Positions 52,245 through 60,547 of a stretch of 64,000 nucleotides of DNA are shown piece after piece. Origin of the DNA: Microthrix sp041394405 (GTDB lineage: Bacteria > Actinomycetota > Acidimicrobiia > Acidimicrobiales > Microtrichaceae); the NCBI GenBank assembly GCA_041394405.1, contig JAWKIF010000006.1, forward strand, positions 868,001 through 932,000. Direction: 5' to 3'. Position 1 is the first letter of the stretch. The number at the start of each line of letters is the position of its first letter. The position numbers were made by a program, and so were the translations under genes. The notes under the pieces were generated by a model. It worked only from the letters and a program-made list of their open reading frames with translations. It was not told where the DNA came from and ran no database searches.

Positions 52245-55200
52245 ATGACCGATCAGCGATTTGCCGCAGGCCCGGTGCTCGATCAACTGAAGGACTTCCA
52301 GCGGGCATCGGTTGAGCACACGTTTCGAGAGCTCTACGACCGAGGCGCCGATCGCTTTCTCGTCGCGGACGAGGTTGGGCTCGGCAAGACCATGGTTGCT
52401 CGGGGCGTGATCGCCAAGGCGATCGAGCGACTCTGGGATGGCGTCGAACGCATCGACGTCATCTACATCTGCTCGAACGCCGGCATCGCGCGGCAGAACA
52501 TCAAGCGGCTCAACGTGATGCCTGACCAGGACTTCTCGTTCAGCTCCCGCATGACGATGATCGCCAGGGACGCAAAGCACCTCGAGGGCAACAAGGTGAA
52601 CTTCGTGTCCTTCACGCCAGGCACATCGTTCGACCTGAAGTCCAGCACCGGGATGAGCGACGAACGGGTGTTGTTGTATTGGCTGCTCCGTCACATCTGG
52701 GGCAAGGCCGCCATGTCGGTACCCGGGGCAAGCCGCCTGCTCCAGTGCGATGTTGGGGATGCAAACTGGCCGACGTACCTCACGCGTGGGGAGATGCGTG
52801 ACGACGAAATCGACGACACGCTGTTGAACGGGTTCGCTGAGGATCTGGGCGACCTTGCCGCACTGGATCGCTTCCGAGACCTCGCCGCCGACTTCGCGGT
52901 AGGCATGCCTGAGCCCAACTCGCCACCGAGGCACGGCCGCAACGAGTTGATCGGCGAGCTTCGAGAGCGGCTCGCCACGCGATGCGTCCATGCCCTCGAA
53001 CCCGACCTCGTGATCCTTGACGAGTTCCAGCGCTTTCGACACCTGATGTCGGGCGAAAGCGCGGCCGGAGAGCTCGCTCAGGACCTCTTCGGGTTTGCCG
53101 ACAACAAGACGCTGATGCTCAGCGCCACCCCGTACAAGATGTTCACGCGAGGTGACGATTCCGAAGACAATCACCACCAGGACTTCATCGACACCGCCGG
53201 ATTCCTCTTTAACGACCGCCCCAATCGCTTCCCGCAGGCAATGGAGGAATTTCGAGCCGGTGTGATCGACGTCAACCGACGAACGCCCGAGGAGCTACGA
53301 GTCCTTCGCAACGCGGTCGAAGCCGAGCTCAAGAAAGTGATGGTGCGAACCGAACGGCTCGGGGCCGGCGACGATCGCAACGGCATGTTGATCGAGGTGG
53401 TCGACAGCGGTGTGTTGCTGCCCGACGACGCCACTGGTTACGTGGAGTTGGAGCGCGTCGCCAAGGCTGCTGGAGCGCCGCACGTCTTGGAGTATTGGAA
53501 GAGCGTTCCTTCCTTTCTCAACTTTTGCGACGGCTACAAGTTTGACGAGCAGTTGGCTACGACTCTGGGTGATCCCAAAGTCGGTGCCGACACCCGAAGT
53601 CAGCTGGCCCGTTTGAAGGGGCGTATCGGCTGGGAGTCATGGCGAAACTATGAGCGCCTCGAAGCCGGCAACTCTCGATACCGAGCCATCGAGGCCCAGA
53701 CGGTCGACAACGAAGCGTGGCGGATGCTCTGGATAGCGCCGTCGTTGCCGTACTACGAGCTGGCGAGCCCATGGGATGGCGATCGGGCCGATTTTACGAA
53801 ACGGCTGATCTTCTCGAGCTGGGCCGGCGTCCCAAAATCGGTGTCCTCGCTCCTGTCGTACGAGGTGGAGCGCCGAATGTTCGGCCTCCGTCCGGGAGCG
53901 ATGATTCCCAACAGCCCCGAAGTACGAAAGACGATGCGGGGGCTGTTGCTCTTTCGGAGAGATCCGCAAGGGCGACCCGGCGCGATGAATTCGTTCGCCT
54001 TCGTGTATCCGTGCGTGACGCTGGCCGAGATCGGCGATCCTCTGACGATCGCCGCCGAATCCGGCGGAACCCCGACCCTTGAGGAGGCGCGCTCAGCCAT
54101 CAGATCTCGGATTGAGCGTGCACTGGCGTCTGTGGCTGTCGTTCCCGACCCTGAGGCCCACCATCCAGACAAACGCTGGTATTGGGCGGCGCCGTTGCTA
54201 CTGGACGCCGCTGGCGAGGCCGCACCGTGGATGAAGCGAAGGGACCGCACCGGTCGGGGCTGGGACGGCGGTGCAACCGACGATGTGGCGGACGAGGACG
54301 ACGCTGGAAACGAGATCTTCACGCAGCACGTCCAATTGGCTGCTGAGATGTACCGGGGGGAGGTGCCGCTGGGGGAGCGCCCCGACGATCTGGTTGAGGT
54401 GCTGGTCGACCTGGCTCTGGGATCTCCTGCGACGGTGGCCTTGCGGGCGATCGGTCACACTCTGGGCGACTGCATGCCGTTGCCGAACCGGTGGGATGGG
54501 GCCTGCCGCATCGGCTGGGCGTTTCGTTCGCTCTTCAACCTCCCCGACGTCCTCTCCATGGTGCGCGCCGACGACTGGGATCAGGACTACTGGCGCACGG
54601 CCACCCGGTACAGCGCCGGCGGGTGCCTCACCGCTGTGCTTGATGAGTACCTGCACGTCTTGCGCGAGTCGATTGGGCTCTTCGAGATCGACGGCGACGA
54701 CCCGGGCAAGGACATGTACGAGCTGGCTGCGGCGGTTCAGGAGGCAGTCGGTATCAGGACAACCTCGCTGGTTGCGATGGACCACCTGGGCGAGGCGAGT
54801 GACACGCCACGTTTCCGTACCCGCTACGCGATGCGCTTCGGGGACGATCGGGCAGCGACCGAGCAATCCACCGTGACGGCCGCCCACCTCCGCCGGGCGT
54901 TCAACTCGCCGTTTTGGCCCTTCGTGCTCACCTCCACGTCGGTGGGCCAAGAGGGGCTCGACTTCCACCTGTATTGCCATGCCATCGTGCACTGGAACCT
55001 ACCGAGCAATCCGGTGGATCTTGAGCAGCGCGAAGGTCGGGTACACCGCTTCAAGGGGCACGCCGTTCGCCGCAACGTGGCTGCCCAGTGCGCAGTGGCG
55101 GCGTGGTCAGCGGCCGATGATCCGTGGGGAGCACTCTTCGACCTGGCTGCCGAGTCACGAACCGAGGACGACAGCGAACTCGTGCCGTTCTGGGTGTTCC

Positions 55201-55487
55201 CCGGCGATGCAAAGATCGAACGCCACGTTCCGTTGTTGCCGATGTCCAAAGAGGTGGGTCAGCTTGCTCGGCTCAAGCGGGACGTCGCTCGCTATCGGCT
55301 CGTGTTCGGCCAGCCTCGACAAGATGACCTCATGGAGTATCTCGGTGAGATCTCGGAGGACAAACGGCGAGAACTGCGCATCGACCTCTCGCCAACGCTG
55401 CCACGCTTCCGCCGAGCTGACGAATGCATGTCGCACCCGAAGTTGGATCAAGCCGATCGCAACCACAACCATGAGGAAACGGCTTAA
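52245..55487 (+). CDS. large SF2/SNF2-like helicase
   Basis: A 1080-residue helicase. Motif I is VADEVGLGKTMVARGVI (about 41-57), motif II is LVILDEFQRFRHL (about 255-267; DEFQ rather than DEAH), motif III is TLMLSATPYKMFT. After a long insertion (about 380-850) come motif V-like STSVGQEGLDFHLYCHAIVHW and motif VI QREGRVHRFKGHAVR. The layout recalls SNF2-like and DISARM-type helicases but I see no methylase or DUF1998 next door. It likely moves along or remodels DNA as the engine of the operon. Start ATG 52245; the next gene starts 16 bp after the stop. Confidence 0.88.
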   Translation: MTDQRFAAGPVLDQLKDFQRASVEHTFRELYDRGADRFLVADEVGLGKTMVARGVIAKAIERLWDGVERIDVIYICSNAGIARQNIKRLNVMPDQDFSFSSRMTMIARDAKHLEGNKVNFVSFTPGTSFDLKSSTGMSDERVLLYWLLRHIWGKAAMSVPGASRLLQCDVGDANWPTYLTRGEMRDDEIDDTLLNGFAEDLGDLAALDRFRDLAADFAVGMPEPNSPPRHGRNELIGELRERLATRCVHALEPDLVILDEFQRFRHLMSGESAAGELAQDLFGFADNKTLMLSATPYKMFTRGDDSEDNHHQDFIDTAGFLFNDRPNRFPQAMEEFRAGVIDVNRRTPEELRVLRNAVEAELKKVMVRTERLGAGDDRNGMLIEVVDSGVLLPDDATGYVELERVAKAAGAPHVLEYWKSVPSFLNFCDGYKFDEQLATTLGDPKVGADTRSQLARLKGRIGWESWRNYERLEAGNSRYRAIEAQTVDNEAWRMLWIAPSLPYYELASPWDGDRADFTKRLIFSSWAGVPKSVSSLLSYEVERRMFGLRPGAMIPNSPEVRKTMRGLLLFRRDPQGRPGAMNSFAFVYPCVTLAEIGDPLTIAAESGGTPTLEEARSAIRSRIERALASVAVVPDPEAHHPDKRWYWAAPLLLDAAGEAAPWMKRRDRTGRGWDGGATDDVADEDDAGNEIFTQHVQLAAEMYRGEVPLGERPDDLVEVLVDLALGSPATVALRAIGHTLGDCMPLPNRWDGACRIGWAFRSLFNLPDVLSMVRADDWDQDYWRTATRYSAGGCLTAVLDEYLHVLRESIGLFEIDGDDPGKDMYELAAAVQEAVGIRTTSLVAMDHLGEASDTPRFRTRYAMRFGDDRAATEQSTVTAAHLRRAFNSPFWPFVLTSTSVGQEGLDFHLYCHAIVHWNLPSNPVDLEQREGRVHRFKGHAVRRNVAAQCAVAAWSAADDPWGALFDLAAESRTEDDSELVPFWVFPGDAKIERHVPLLPMSKEVGQLARLKRDVARYRLVFGQPRQDDLMEYLGEISEDKRRELRIDLSPTLPRFRRADECMSHPKLDQADRNHNHEETA

Positions 55488-55503
55488 AAGGTTGGGGAGA
55501 GTC

Positions 55504-56793
55504 ATGGAACGAATCACTGAAGATCCTCCTGTGGGAGACCCGTCCGAAGGGGGCGATGACCTGATAGTTGCGGAGATCGTTCCCGATGCCGTGGGGACGT
55601 GGTTCATCAGTGTCGAGGATGGGACGTCGATGTTTCTGGACCTCGACCAGCAGGTGCTTCGGGTCGCCCACGAAGACGACCCAGATATGGAACACTTCGA
55701 GCTCGAGTCGGTGCTCGCATGGCCAGCAGTGGGGGAGCCGCTTGCTCTGGAGGTCGTCGAGTTCGGCGGCACCGACGTCCTCGTCCTTGAGGGCGGTTGC
55801 ATCGACTTGATCATTCGGGTCCCCGAAGAGCTGCTTGTGGCGGGCGACCTGCTAGAGGCTGCACAGGAGCTGTGCGAGACCCCGCCGAGAAACGCCTGGT
55901 TGCTCGTCGGTGACTCGGCGTCGATGCCAGACGACGAGGACCTGGCTGCACAGCGAGCCGCAATCGAGGGAGGACCTTGGGTGTGGACCTGCCCCAAGCA
56001 CATCCAGCCGGGAGATCTAGTCTTCGTCTATTTTGTGGAACCCGAGAAGGCGGTGCGCTTTGTGGCTCGGGCGCTCACCTGGGCTGAGTTCGACCCCACA
56101 AGGGGCGTCAACTCGATCAAGAAGGTCGACCCGCACCAGTGGTGGACCTTCCTCAGCCCGTTTGTTCCTGTCGACTCGATCTCTTTCAAGCAGTTGGAGG
56201 AGCACTTCGGCCACAAGCTGATCCTGCGAGGTAAGCCGACCCACTACGTACCACCTCGGGCATTCGACCGCATCGTGGATGGACTCGGCGAATTGGACGA
56301 CGAGCAAGCATTGATACTCCAACGGCCGGTCGGAAACGATGAGCTGCCTCCGGCCGGGGAGATCGGGCTGGCCGAGCTGACCGAGATGGCCGCTGGCGCC
56401 TTGAACACCGAGTCGATGGTTGAGGAGTATGTCGTCGAGCCTCTACTCGGCCTTGCCTTCCCGGCCAGCGACGGATTTCGAATCACCCGGCAGCACCGTC
56501 TCGAGAGTGGCCGGATCCCCGACTTTGCCGTATTCAACGGTGACGAGTTGCGGGGATTGGTGGAAGCCAAGCTGGGAATCGGGCGAGGTTCGGGACCACT
56601 AGCGGGTTGCCCAGAGGTTGAGCAGATTCGTCGGTACTGCCAGGAGGCGGGCCTCCCCGGACTGTTGATTGATGCGAACGAGATCGTGCTTGTCTCGCCC
56701 GACGAGGACGAGCCGGTTGGTTACCTCGACCGCGTCTCCCTGGGCGACGCCGGCATCACCGAGATTGCCGGGTTCCTGGCTGCAACGCGCTGA
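55504..56793 (+). CDS. EVE-like domain fused to HsdR_N-type PD-(D/E)xK nuclease
   Basis: A 429-residue protein. Residues about 1-150 are acidic and beta-rich, unrecognised. Residues about 155-290 resemble an EVE/PUA-like fold: WVWTCPKHIQPGDLVFVYF followed by ekAVRFVARAL and HQWWTFLSPF. Residues about 305-400 match the type I restriction N-terminal nuclease: SMVEEYVVEPLLGLAF, GRIPDFAVFNG (Asp about 340) and GLVEAKLG (ExK about 353). EVE folds bind modified bases, so it may read modified DNA and cut. ATG 55504 has GGGGAG upstream. It is the fourth gene of the operon. Confidence 0.75.
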   Translation: MERITEDPPVGDPSEGGDDLIVAEIVPDAVGTWFISVEDGTSMFLDLDQQVLRVAHEDDPDMEHFELESVLAWPAVGEPLALEVVEFGGTDVLVLEGGCIDLIIRVPEELLVAGDLLEAAQELCETPPRNAWLLVGDSASMPDDEDLAAQRAAIEGGPWVWTCPKHIQPGDLVFVYFVEPEKAVRFVARALTWAEFDPTRGVNSIKKVDPHQWWTFLSPFVPVDSISFKQLEEHFGHKLILRGKPTHYVPPRAFDRIVDGLGELDDEQALILQRPVGNDELPPAGEIGLAELTEMAAGALNTESMVEEYVVEPLLGLAFPASDGFRITRQHRLESGRIPDFAVFNGDELRGLVEAKLGIGRGSGPLAGCPEVEQIRRYCQEAGLPGLLIDANEIVLVSPDEDEPVGYLDRVSLGDAGITEIAGFLAATR

Positions 56794-56904
56794 CGTGCAC
56801 AAGACGAACGGCGATTCGCCCAACCTCAGTGAAGCGAAGGTGCTTTCGGGTTCTTCAGTCATGAACGTGGTGCATCCAGGTCGGCGTCTGGCTGGCGGGC
56901 GTCC

Positions 56905-57429
56905 TCAAGGTGCCGAGCCGAGCGTCTTGATGATGTCCTTCATCAGCAAGACCAGGTGGAGCGGATCGGTTGGGGATGGCTCGAATTCCGGGATCAGGTG
57001 AAGGTAGAAGTCTCGGGCCTGGGGTGACTCAGCATGAACGACGAGACCACGACAGCCGATCTCACGGCCCAGCTCGACCGAACGCGAGACGACGTCGGTG
57101 AGCAGGCCGGCCCCGAGACCTCTCCCTTCGTGTTCCGCTGAGACGCCGAGGCGAGCCAGCAAGGCAACAGGTTGCTGATAGCGCCCGGCGCCTTTCGCGA
57201 GTCGCGCTGGCGCGTCGCTTGGGGCGACCGAAGCCATTGCCCAGGCGTAGTAGGCGACGACCTCGTCCTGATCCGGTTCGGTGACGACGAGGACCCGCGC
57301 CAAGTTGGAGGAACTGGCTTGTCGAGCGTGCCGCTTCAGCCATTGGGTCTGCTCAGCGGACCGGCACTCGAAGGTCTCTACGTCGTGTTCGGGGGCCAGT
57401 AGCCGGGGAGGGAGGTATCGGGGAGTCAT
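56905..57429 (-). CDS. tacT: GNAT toxin, TacT-like
   Basis: A 174-residue GNAT acetyltransferase of the type II toxin class that acetylates aminoacyl-tRNA. It has the acetyl-CoA loop region LGVSAEHEGRGLGAGLLTDVV, LVVHAESPQARDFYLHL (catalytic Tyr candidate) and the family start YLPPRLLAPEHDVETFECRS. Its ATG overlaps the antitoxin stop (ATGA). The DUF1778 antitoxin is directly upstream, the standard TacAT order. It transcribes towards the end of the helicase operon, convergent with it. Confidence 0.92.
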   Translation of the reverse strand: MTPRYLPPRLLAPEHDVETFECRSAEQTQWLKRHARQASSSNLARVLVVTEPDQDEVVAYYAWAMASVAPSDAPARLAKGAGRYQQPVALLARLGVSAEHEGRGLGAGLLTDVVSRSVELGREIGCRGLVVHAESPQARDFYLHLIPEFEPSPTDPLHLVLLMKDIIKTLGSAP

Positions 57430-57707
57430 CCATCAACGAACGGCGTGGGCCGATCCATAAGAGCGCGCAGGCCGGCAAGATCCTTGGCCGGTCGACTGTT
57501 TGCTGCCTCCCACGCCCGAAAGGCCTCTCGCTCAAGTTCGAAGGTCGTCCGGTCCGCTAGCACGCGCTGTGCGGCCACCGTGAGGTTGGTGACCACGAAG
57601 TCGGTCAGATCAGACTCGGACACAGCGACGGCGCGGTTGATGAGATCCCGTTCGTCGGCGGTCGTTCGCACCTCAAGCCGTTCGCTGCGTCGGCGTTTCG
57701 TGTCCAT
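57426..57707 (-). CDS. tacA: DUF1778 antitoxin, TacA-like
   Basis: A 93-residue ribbon-helix-helix antitoxin. The N-terminal RHH (RSERLEVRTTADERDLINRAVAVSESDLTDFV split over residues 8-40) binds DNA; the C-terminal tail (DRTTFELEREAFRAWEAAN) would wrap the toxin. It is gene 1 of the pair and probably represses its own promoter, where a repeated site overlaps the -10. ATG 57707. Confidence 0.92.
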   Translation of the reverse strand: MDTKRRRSERLEVRTTADERDLINRAVAVSESDLTDFVVTNLTVAAQRVLADRTTFELEREAFRAWEAANSRPAKDLAGLRALMDRPTPFVDG

Positions 57708-57733
57708 GATGGTTCGTCTTCCAGGCCGGTGGC

Positions 57734-57771
57734 GTACGGCCAGTGTACGGCCACGGGTCGAGGTAGGTCAA
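57734..57771 (-). promoter_or_regulatory. tacAT promoter with repeated operator
   Basis: On the minus strand, TTGACC (57771-57766), an 18-base gap and TACACT (57747-57742). Two exact copies of the 9-mer TGGCCGTAC (57753-57745 and 57742-57734) are spaced two bases apart and straddle the -10 box, as expected for cooperative RHH-antitoxin binding. Confidence 0.6.
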
Positions 57772-57859
57772 TGAGCTCGCGGTCGCCCGGCCGCGATGGT
57801 CGTCCTAACATCTCCATCAGCAGCTCGACCAGGCCGTAGGGGAGAAGGGGGCCACCACG

Positions 57860-58099
57860 ATGATGGAACTACTTCCACCCGTGGGCTGGGCCGACGTCGC
57901 CACCAAGCGAGATCTCGACCAGCTCTCCGAGAGGCTTGAGTTGATGATCAGGACCGAGATCGCTGGCGTGAGGACTGAGATCGCCGAGGTGAGGTCGAGC
58001 TTCGAGAAGACCATGCGTCACCAGCTCACGGTGTTGCTCAGCGCGATGGTGTCGATCGCGGGCTTGCTCATTGCACTGTCGATCTACGGTCCGAGCTGA
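57860..58099 (+). CDS. small coiled-coil membrane protein
   Basis: A 79-residue protein. Residues 1-18 (MELLPPVGWADVATKRDLD region) match short actinobacterial proteins that precede a coiled coil. The middle (about 18-55) is an amphipathic coiled coil with repeated TEIA(G/E)VR segments, and the C-terminal 25 residues form one membrane helix (LLSAMVSIAGLLIALSIY). It follows a purine-rich ribosome site (GGGGAGAAGGGGG). Related proteins have no known role. Confidence 0.75.
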   Translation: MMELLPPVGWADVATKRDLDQLSERLELMIRTEIAGVRTEIAEVRSSFEKTMRHQLTVLLSAMVSIAGLLIALSIYGPS

Positions 58100-58149
58100 C
58101 CCGGAGGTCACGCCTTCGCACGCCGGGGAACCTGGTTCCAACCCGAGAG

Positions 58150-59466
58150 TCAGCGTCGGGTGACCGTCACCGGGAGGCTGGTGTAGCCGTGCACGAAGGA
58201 GGAAAGGGTTCGCTCGGGCTCCGCCTGGATCTCGATGCGCTCGAAGCGGGCGAGCACCTCCTCCCACAACACCCGCAGCTGCAGCTCCGCTAGGCGGCTG
58301 CCCATGCAGAAGTGGATGCCGTAGCCGAACGACAGCTGGTGATCGGCGTTGCTGCGATCGAGGTCGATCCGGTCGGCGTCGGCGAACATCTCCTCGTCGC
58401 GATTGGCCGAGGCGTACCACATCAGCACCTGGTCGCCCTCGAGGATCTGCTTGTCGCGGATCGTGCAGTCCTTCGTGGCCGTGCGCCGCATGTAGGACAG
58501 CGGCGTCTGCCAGCGGATGATCTCCGGAACGAAGGTGGAGATGAGCCCGGGGTCGGCGGTCAGCTTGTCGTACTGGTCTGGGAACTTGTTGAGCCCGTAG
58601 ACGCTGCCGGTCATCGTGTTGCGGGTGGTGTCGTTGCCGCCGACGATCAACAGCAACAGGTTGCCCAGGTGCGAGATGGTGGGCATGTCCTTGGTGGCCT
58701 CGCCGTTGGCGAGCATCGAGACCAGATCGGTTCCGTCGCCGCCACGGCGCTCGTCCCACAGCCCCTCGAAGTAGGCGACACACTCCATCAGCTCGTCGAT
58801 CTTCTGCTGTTGGGTCTCGATGACACCGTCGGGGCCCGGAACGGCAAACACGATGTCGGACCAGCGGGTGAGCTTTCGGCGGTCCTCCAAGGGGAAGTCA
58901 AACAGCGTCGCCAGCATGAGCGTGGTGAGCTCGATCGAGACCGTGTCGACCCAGTCGAACGTCTCACCCTCGGGGAGCGACTCCAGCACGGCAATGGTGC
59001 GTTCGCGAATGAGCGGTTCGAGGTTGCGCAGGTTGCTCGGCGCCGACACCGAGCGCACCGTCTTGCGCTGGGCGGTGTGCTCGGGCGGGTCCATGGCGAT
59101 GAAAGGCGTGAACTGCAGCAGCGGATTGGGACGGTCGGAGTCGGGACGCAGCCCAAGGGTGATGCCCTGCGCCGACGAGAACGTCTGCCAATCTCCGTCC
59201 ACCGCCCGAACGTCGTCGTAGGTGGTGATCGACCAGTAGCGCCCGGCCGTGTCGATCTCGTTGAAGTGCACGGGATCCTCGGCGCGGAGGCGGGCAAAGT
59301 GGTCCTGCCATCGGTCCTCCTTGAACAGGTGCGGGTTGGCCGGGTTGATCTCGGCCAGTTCGAGGTCGGCGGCGGCGGGTACGCCGGCGCCCACCTCGGC
59401 CATCTCCATTTCCGGAGTGCGGATGTTCGGATCGAAGTCGATCCGCGGCTTGGTGTCGTCGGTCAT
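58150..59466 (-). CDS. cytochrome P450
   Basis: A 438-residue P450 of the bacterial class resembling actinobacterial CYP125/CYP142-type or alkane/fatty-acid hydroxylases. The I-helix has LLIVGGNDTTRN, the K-helix EIIRWQTPLSYMRRTA (ExxR), and the haem loop FGYGIHFCMGSRLA with the ligand Cys. It has no membrane anchor and needs ferredoxin partners, none of which are nearby. Substrate unknown. It starts at ATG 59466. It may act on lipids, as suggested by the many CoA enzymes in the window. Confidence 0.93.
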   Translation of the reverse strand: MTDDTKPRIDFDPNIRTPEMEMAEVGAGVPAAADLELAEINPANPHLFKEDRWQDHFARLRAEDPVHFNEIDTAGRYWSITTYDDVRAVDGDWQTFSSAQGITLGLRPDSDRPNPLLQFTPFIAMDPPEHTAQRKTVRSVSAPSNLRNLEPLIRERTIAVLESLPEGETFDWVDTVSIELTTLMLATLFDFPLEDRRKLTRWSDIVFAVPGPDGVIETQQQKIDELMECVAYFEGLWDERRGGDGTDLVSMLANGEATKDMPTISHLGNLLLLIVGGNDTTRNTMTGSVYGLNKFPDQYDKLTADPGLISTFVPEIIRWQTPLSYMRRTATKDCTIRDKQILEGDQVLMWYASANRDEEMFADADRIDLDRSNADHQLSFGYGIHFCMGSRLAELQLRVLWEEVLARFERIEIQAEPERTLSSFVHGYTSLPVTVTRR

Positions 59467-59613
59467 GGTGCATCCCCCTTGGCGAACGTTCGGCGGGGCC
59501 GCGTCGAGTCCGGCCCCCTGGCTGGATCATGGCACGCGGCAGGGCCCGTCCGGTTGCCGGGGCCGTCGATGGACCCGACGAACGGTCGTGGTCGATGGCC
59601 TACTGTCCCCCAG

Positions 59614-60432
59614 GTGAGCGAGATCACCGCGGTCGCCGACGCCGACGATCCTCGGTTGTCGGACTTCCGTCGGCTGAACGACCAGGCCGCTCGACGGGAG
59701 ATGGAAGGCGACGAGTACTTCCTGTCGGAAGGTTGGGTGTCGATCGACCGCCTGATCGACTCGGGTCACGTCGTTCGGTCGGTCCTGCTGTCGCCGTCCC
59801 GGGTGAATCGGTTCCGGCCGTTCATGGATCGACCCGAGCTGGAGGGAGTGCCGGTGTACGTGGCCGACCGGGACGTGATGCGCGACATCGTTGGATTCGA
59901 CCTCCCACGTGCCGTCCTGGTGGCGGCGTTCCGCCAGCCGCTGCGTTCGGTCGAGCATTTGGCGGCGACATCTCAGCGCCTGATCGTGCTGGAGGCGCTC
60001 AACGACGACGAGAACGTCGGAGCGATTGCGCGAGCAGCCCGGGCCTTCAACATCGACGGGATGGTGCTCAGCCCAACCTGCACCGATCCGTACCATCGCC
60101 GCACGGTGCGGGTGAGCATGGGGGAGATCCTGCACATGCGCGTGGCGCGCGCCGCTTCCGACGGATGGCCGGAGGCGCTCGGCACGTTGCACGCCTACGG
60201 GTTCGAGACGTGGGCGATGACGCCCGCTCCCGCCGCCGAGGACCTGTGGCGGGTCGAGGTTCCGGAGCGCCTGGCGATCGTGCTGGGAGCGGAAGGGCCG
60301 GGCCTGACCCCGGCAGCCCTCGACGTCGCCAGCAAACAGGTACGGATTCCGATCAGCGCCGCTGTCGACTCGCTCAACGTCGGCCATGCGGCCGCGATCA
60401 CGTTCGCAGCGGTCTCGCGGGGCCGACCGTAG
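59614..60432 (+). CDS. TrmH/SpoU-family RNA 2'-O-methyltransferase
   Basis: A 272-residue SPOUT methyltransferase. The N-terminal domain (about 1-100) is of the substrate-binding type. The knot has motif 1 LEALNDDENVGAIARAARAF, motif 2 VLGAEGPGLTP and motif 3 RIPISAAVDSLNVGHAAAI, which contains the SAM loop. It probably methylates rRNA or tRNA; the site is not evident. It begins at GTG 59614, with a 147-bp gap to the divergent P450 gene. Confidence 0.9.
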   Translation: MSEITAVADADDPRLSDFRRLNDQAARREMEGDEYFLSEGWVSIDRLIDSGHVVRSVLLSPSRVNRFRPFMDRPELEGVPVYVADRDVMRDIVGFDLPRAVLVAAFRQPLRSVEHLAATSQRLIVLEALNDDENVGAIARAARAFNIDGMVLSPTCTDPYHRRTVRVSMGEILHMRVARAASDGWPEALGTLHAYGFETWAMTPAPAAEDLWRVEVPERLAIVLGAEGPGLTPAALDVASKQVRIPISAAVDSLNVGHAAAITFAAVSRGRP

Positions 60433-60547
60433 GTCAGGTTCCGATGAGCTGAGAGGCGATCAGGCCGATCACCAACGCGGTCATGAGCCCGATCAACCCT
60501 CGGTGGACCTTGCCGGTTTCGGGCCGCTTGCGGGCTCGTCCAGCGAC

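Noticed and set aside
52245..55487. A DISARM system around the large helicase and PLD gene
   Set aside because: There is no DUF1998 protein and no DNA methyltransferase of the DISARM kind; DUF6361 and the EVE-nuclease are not DISARM parts.
42900..57800. A prophage as the source of the island
   Set aside because: No integrase, capsid, terminase or tail genes are present; the Gp37/Gp68 name comes from phage, but the gene is also common outside phages.
60435..60547. A short hydrophobic minus-strand peptide (MTALVIGLIASQLIGT) after the spermidine-synthase-like gene
   Set aside because: Only 16-20 residues from a plausible start and no ribosome site; it is too short to support as a gene.
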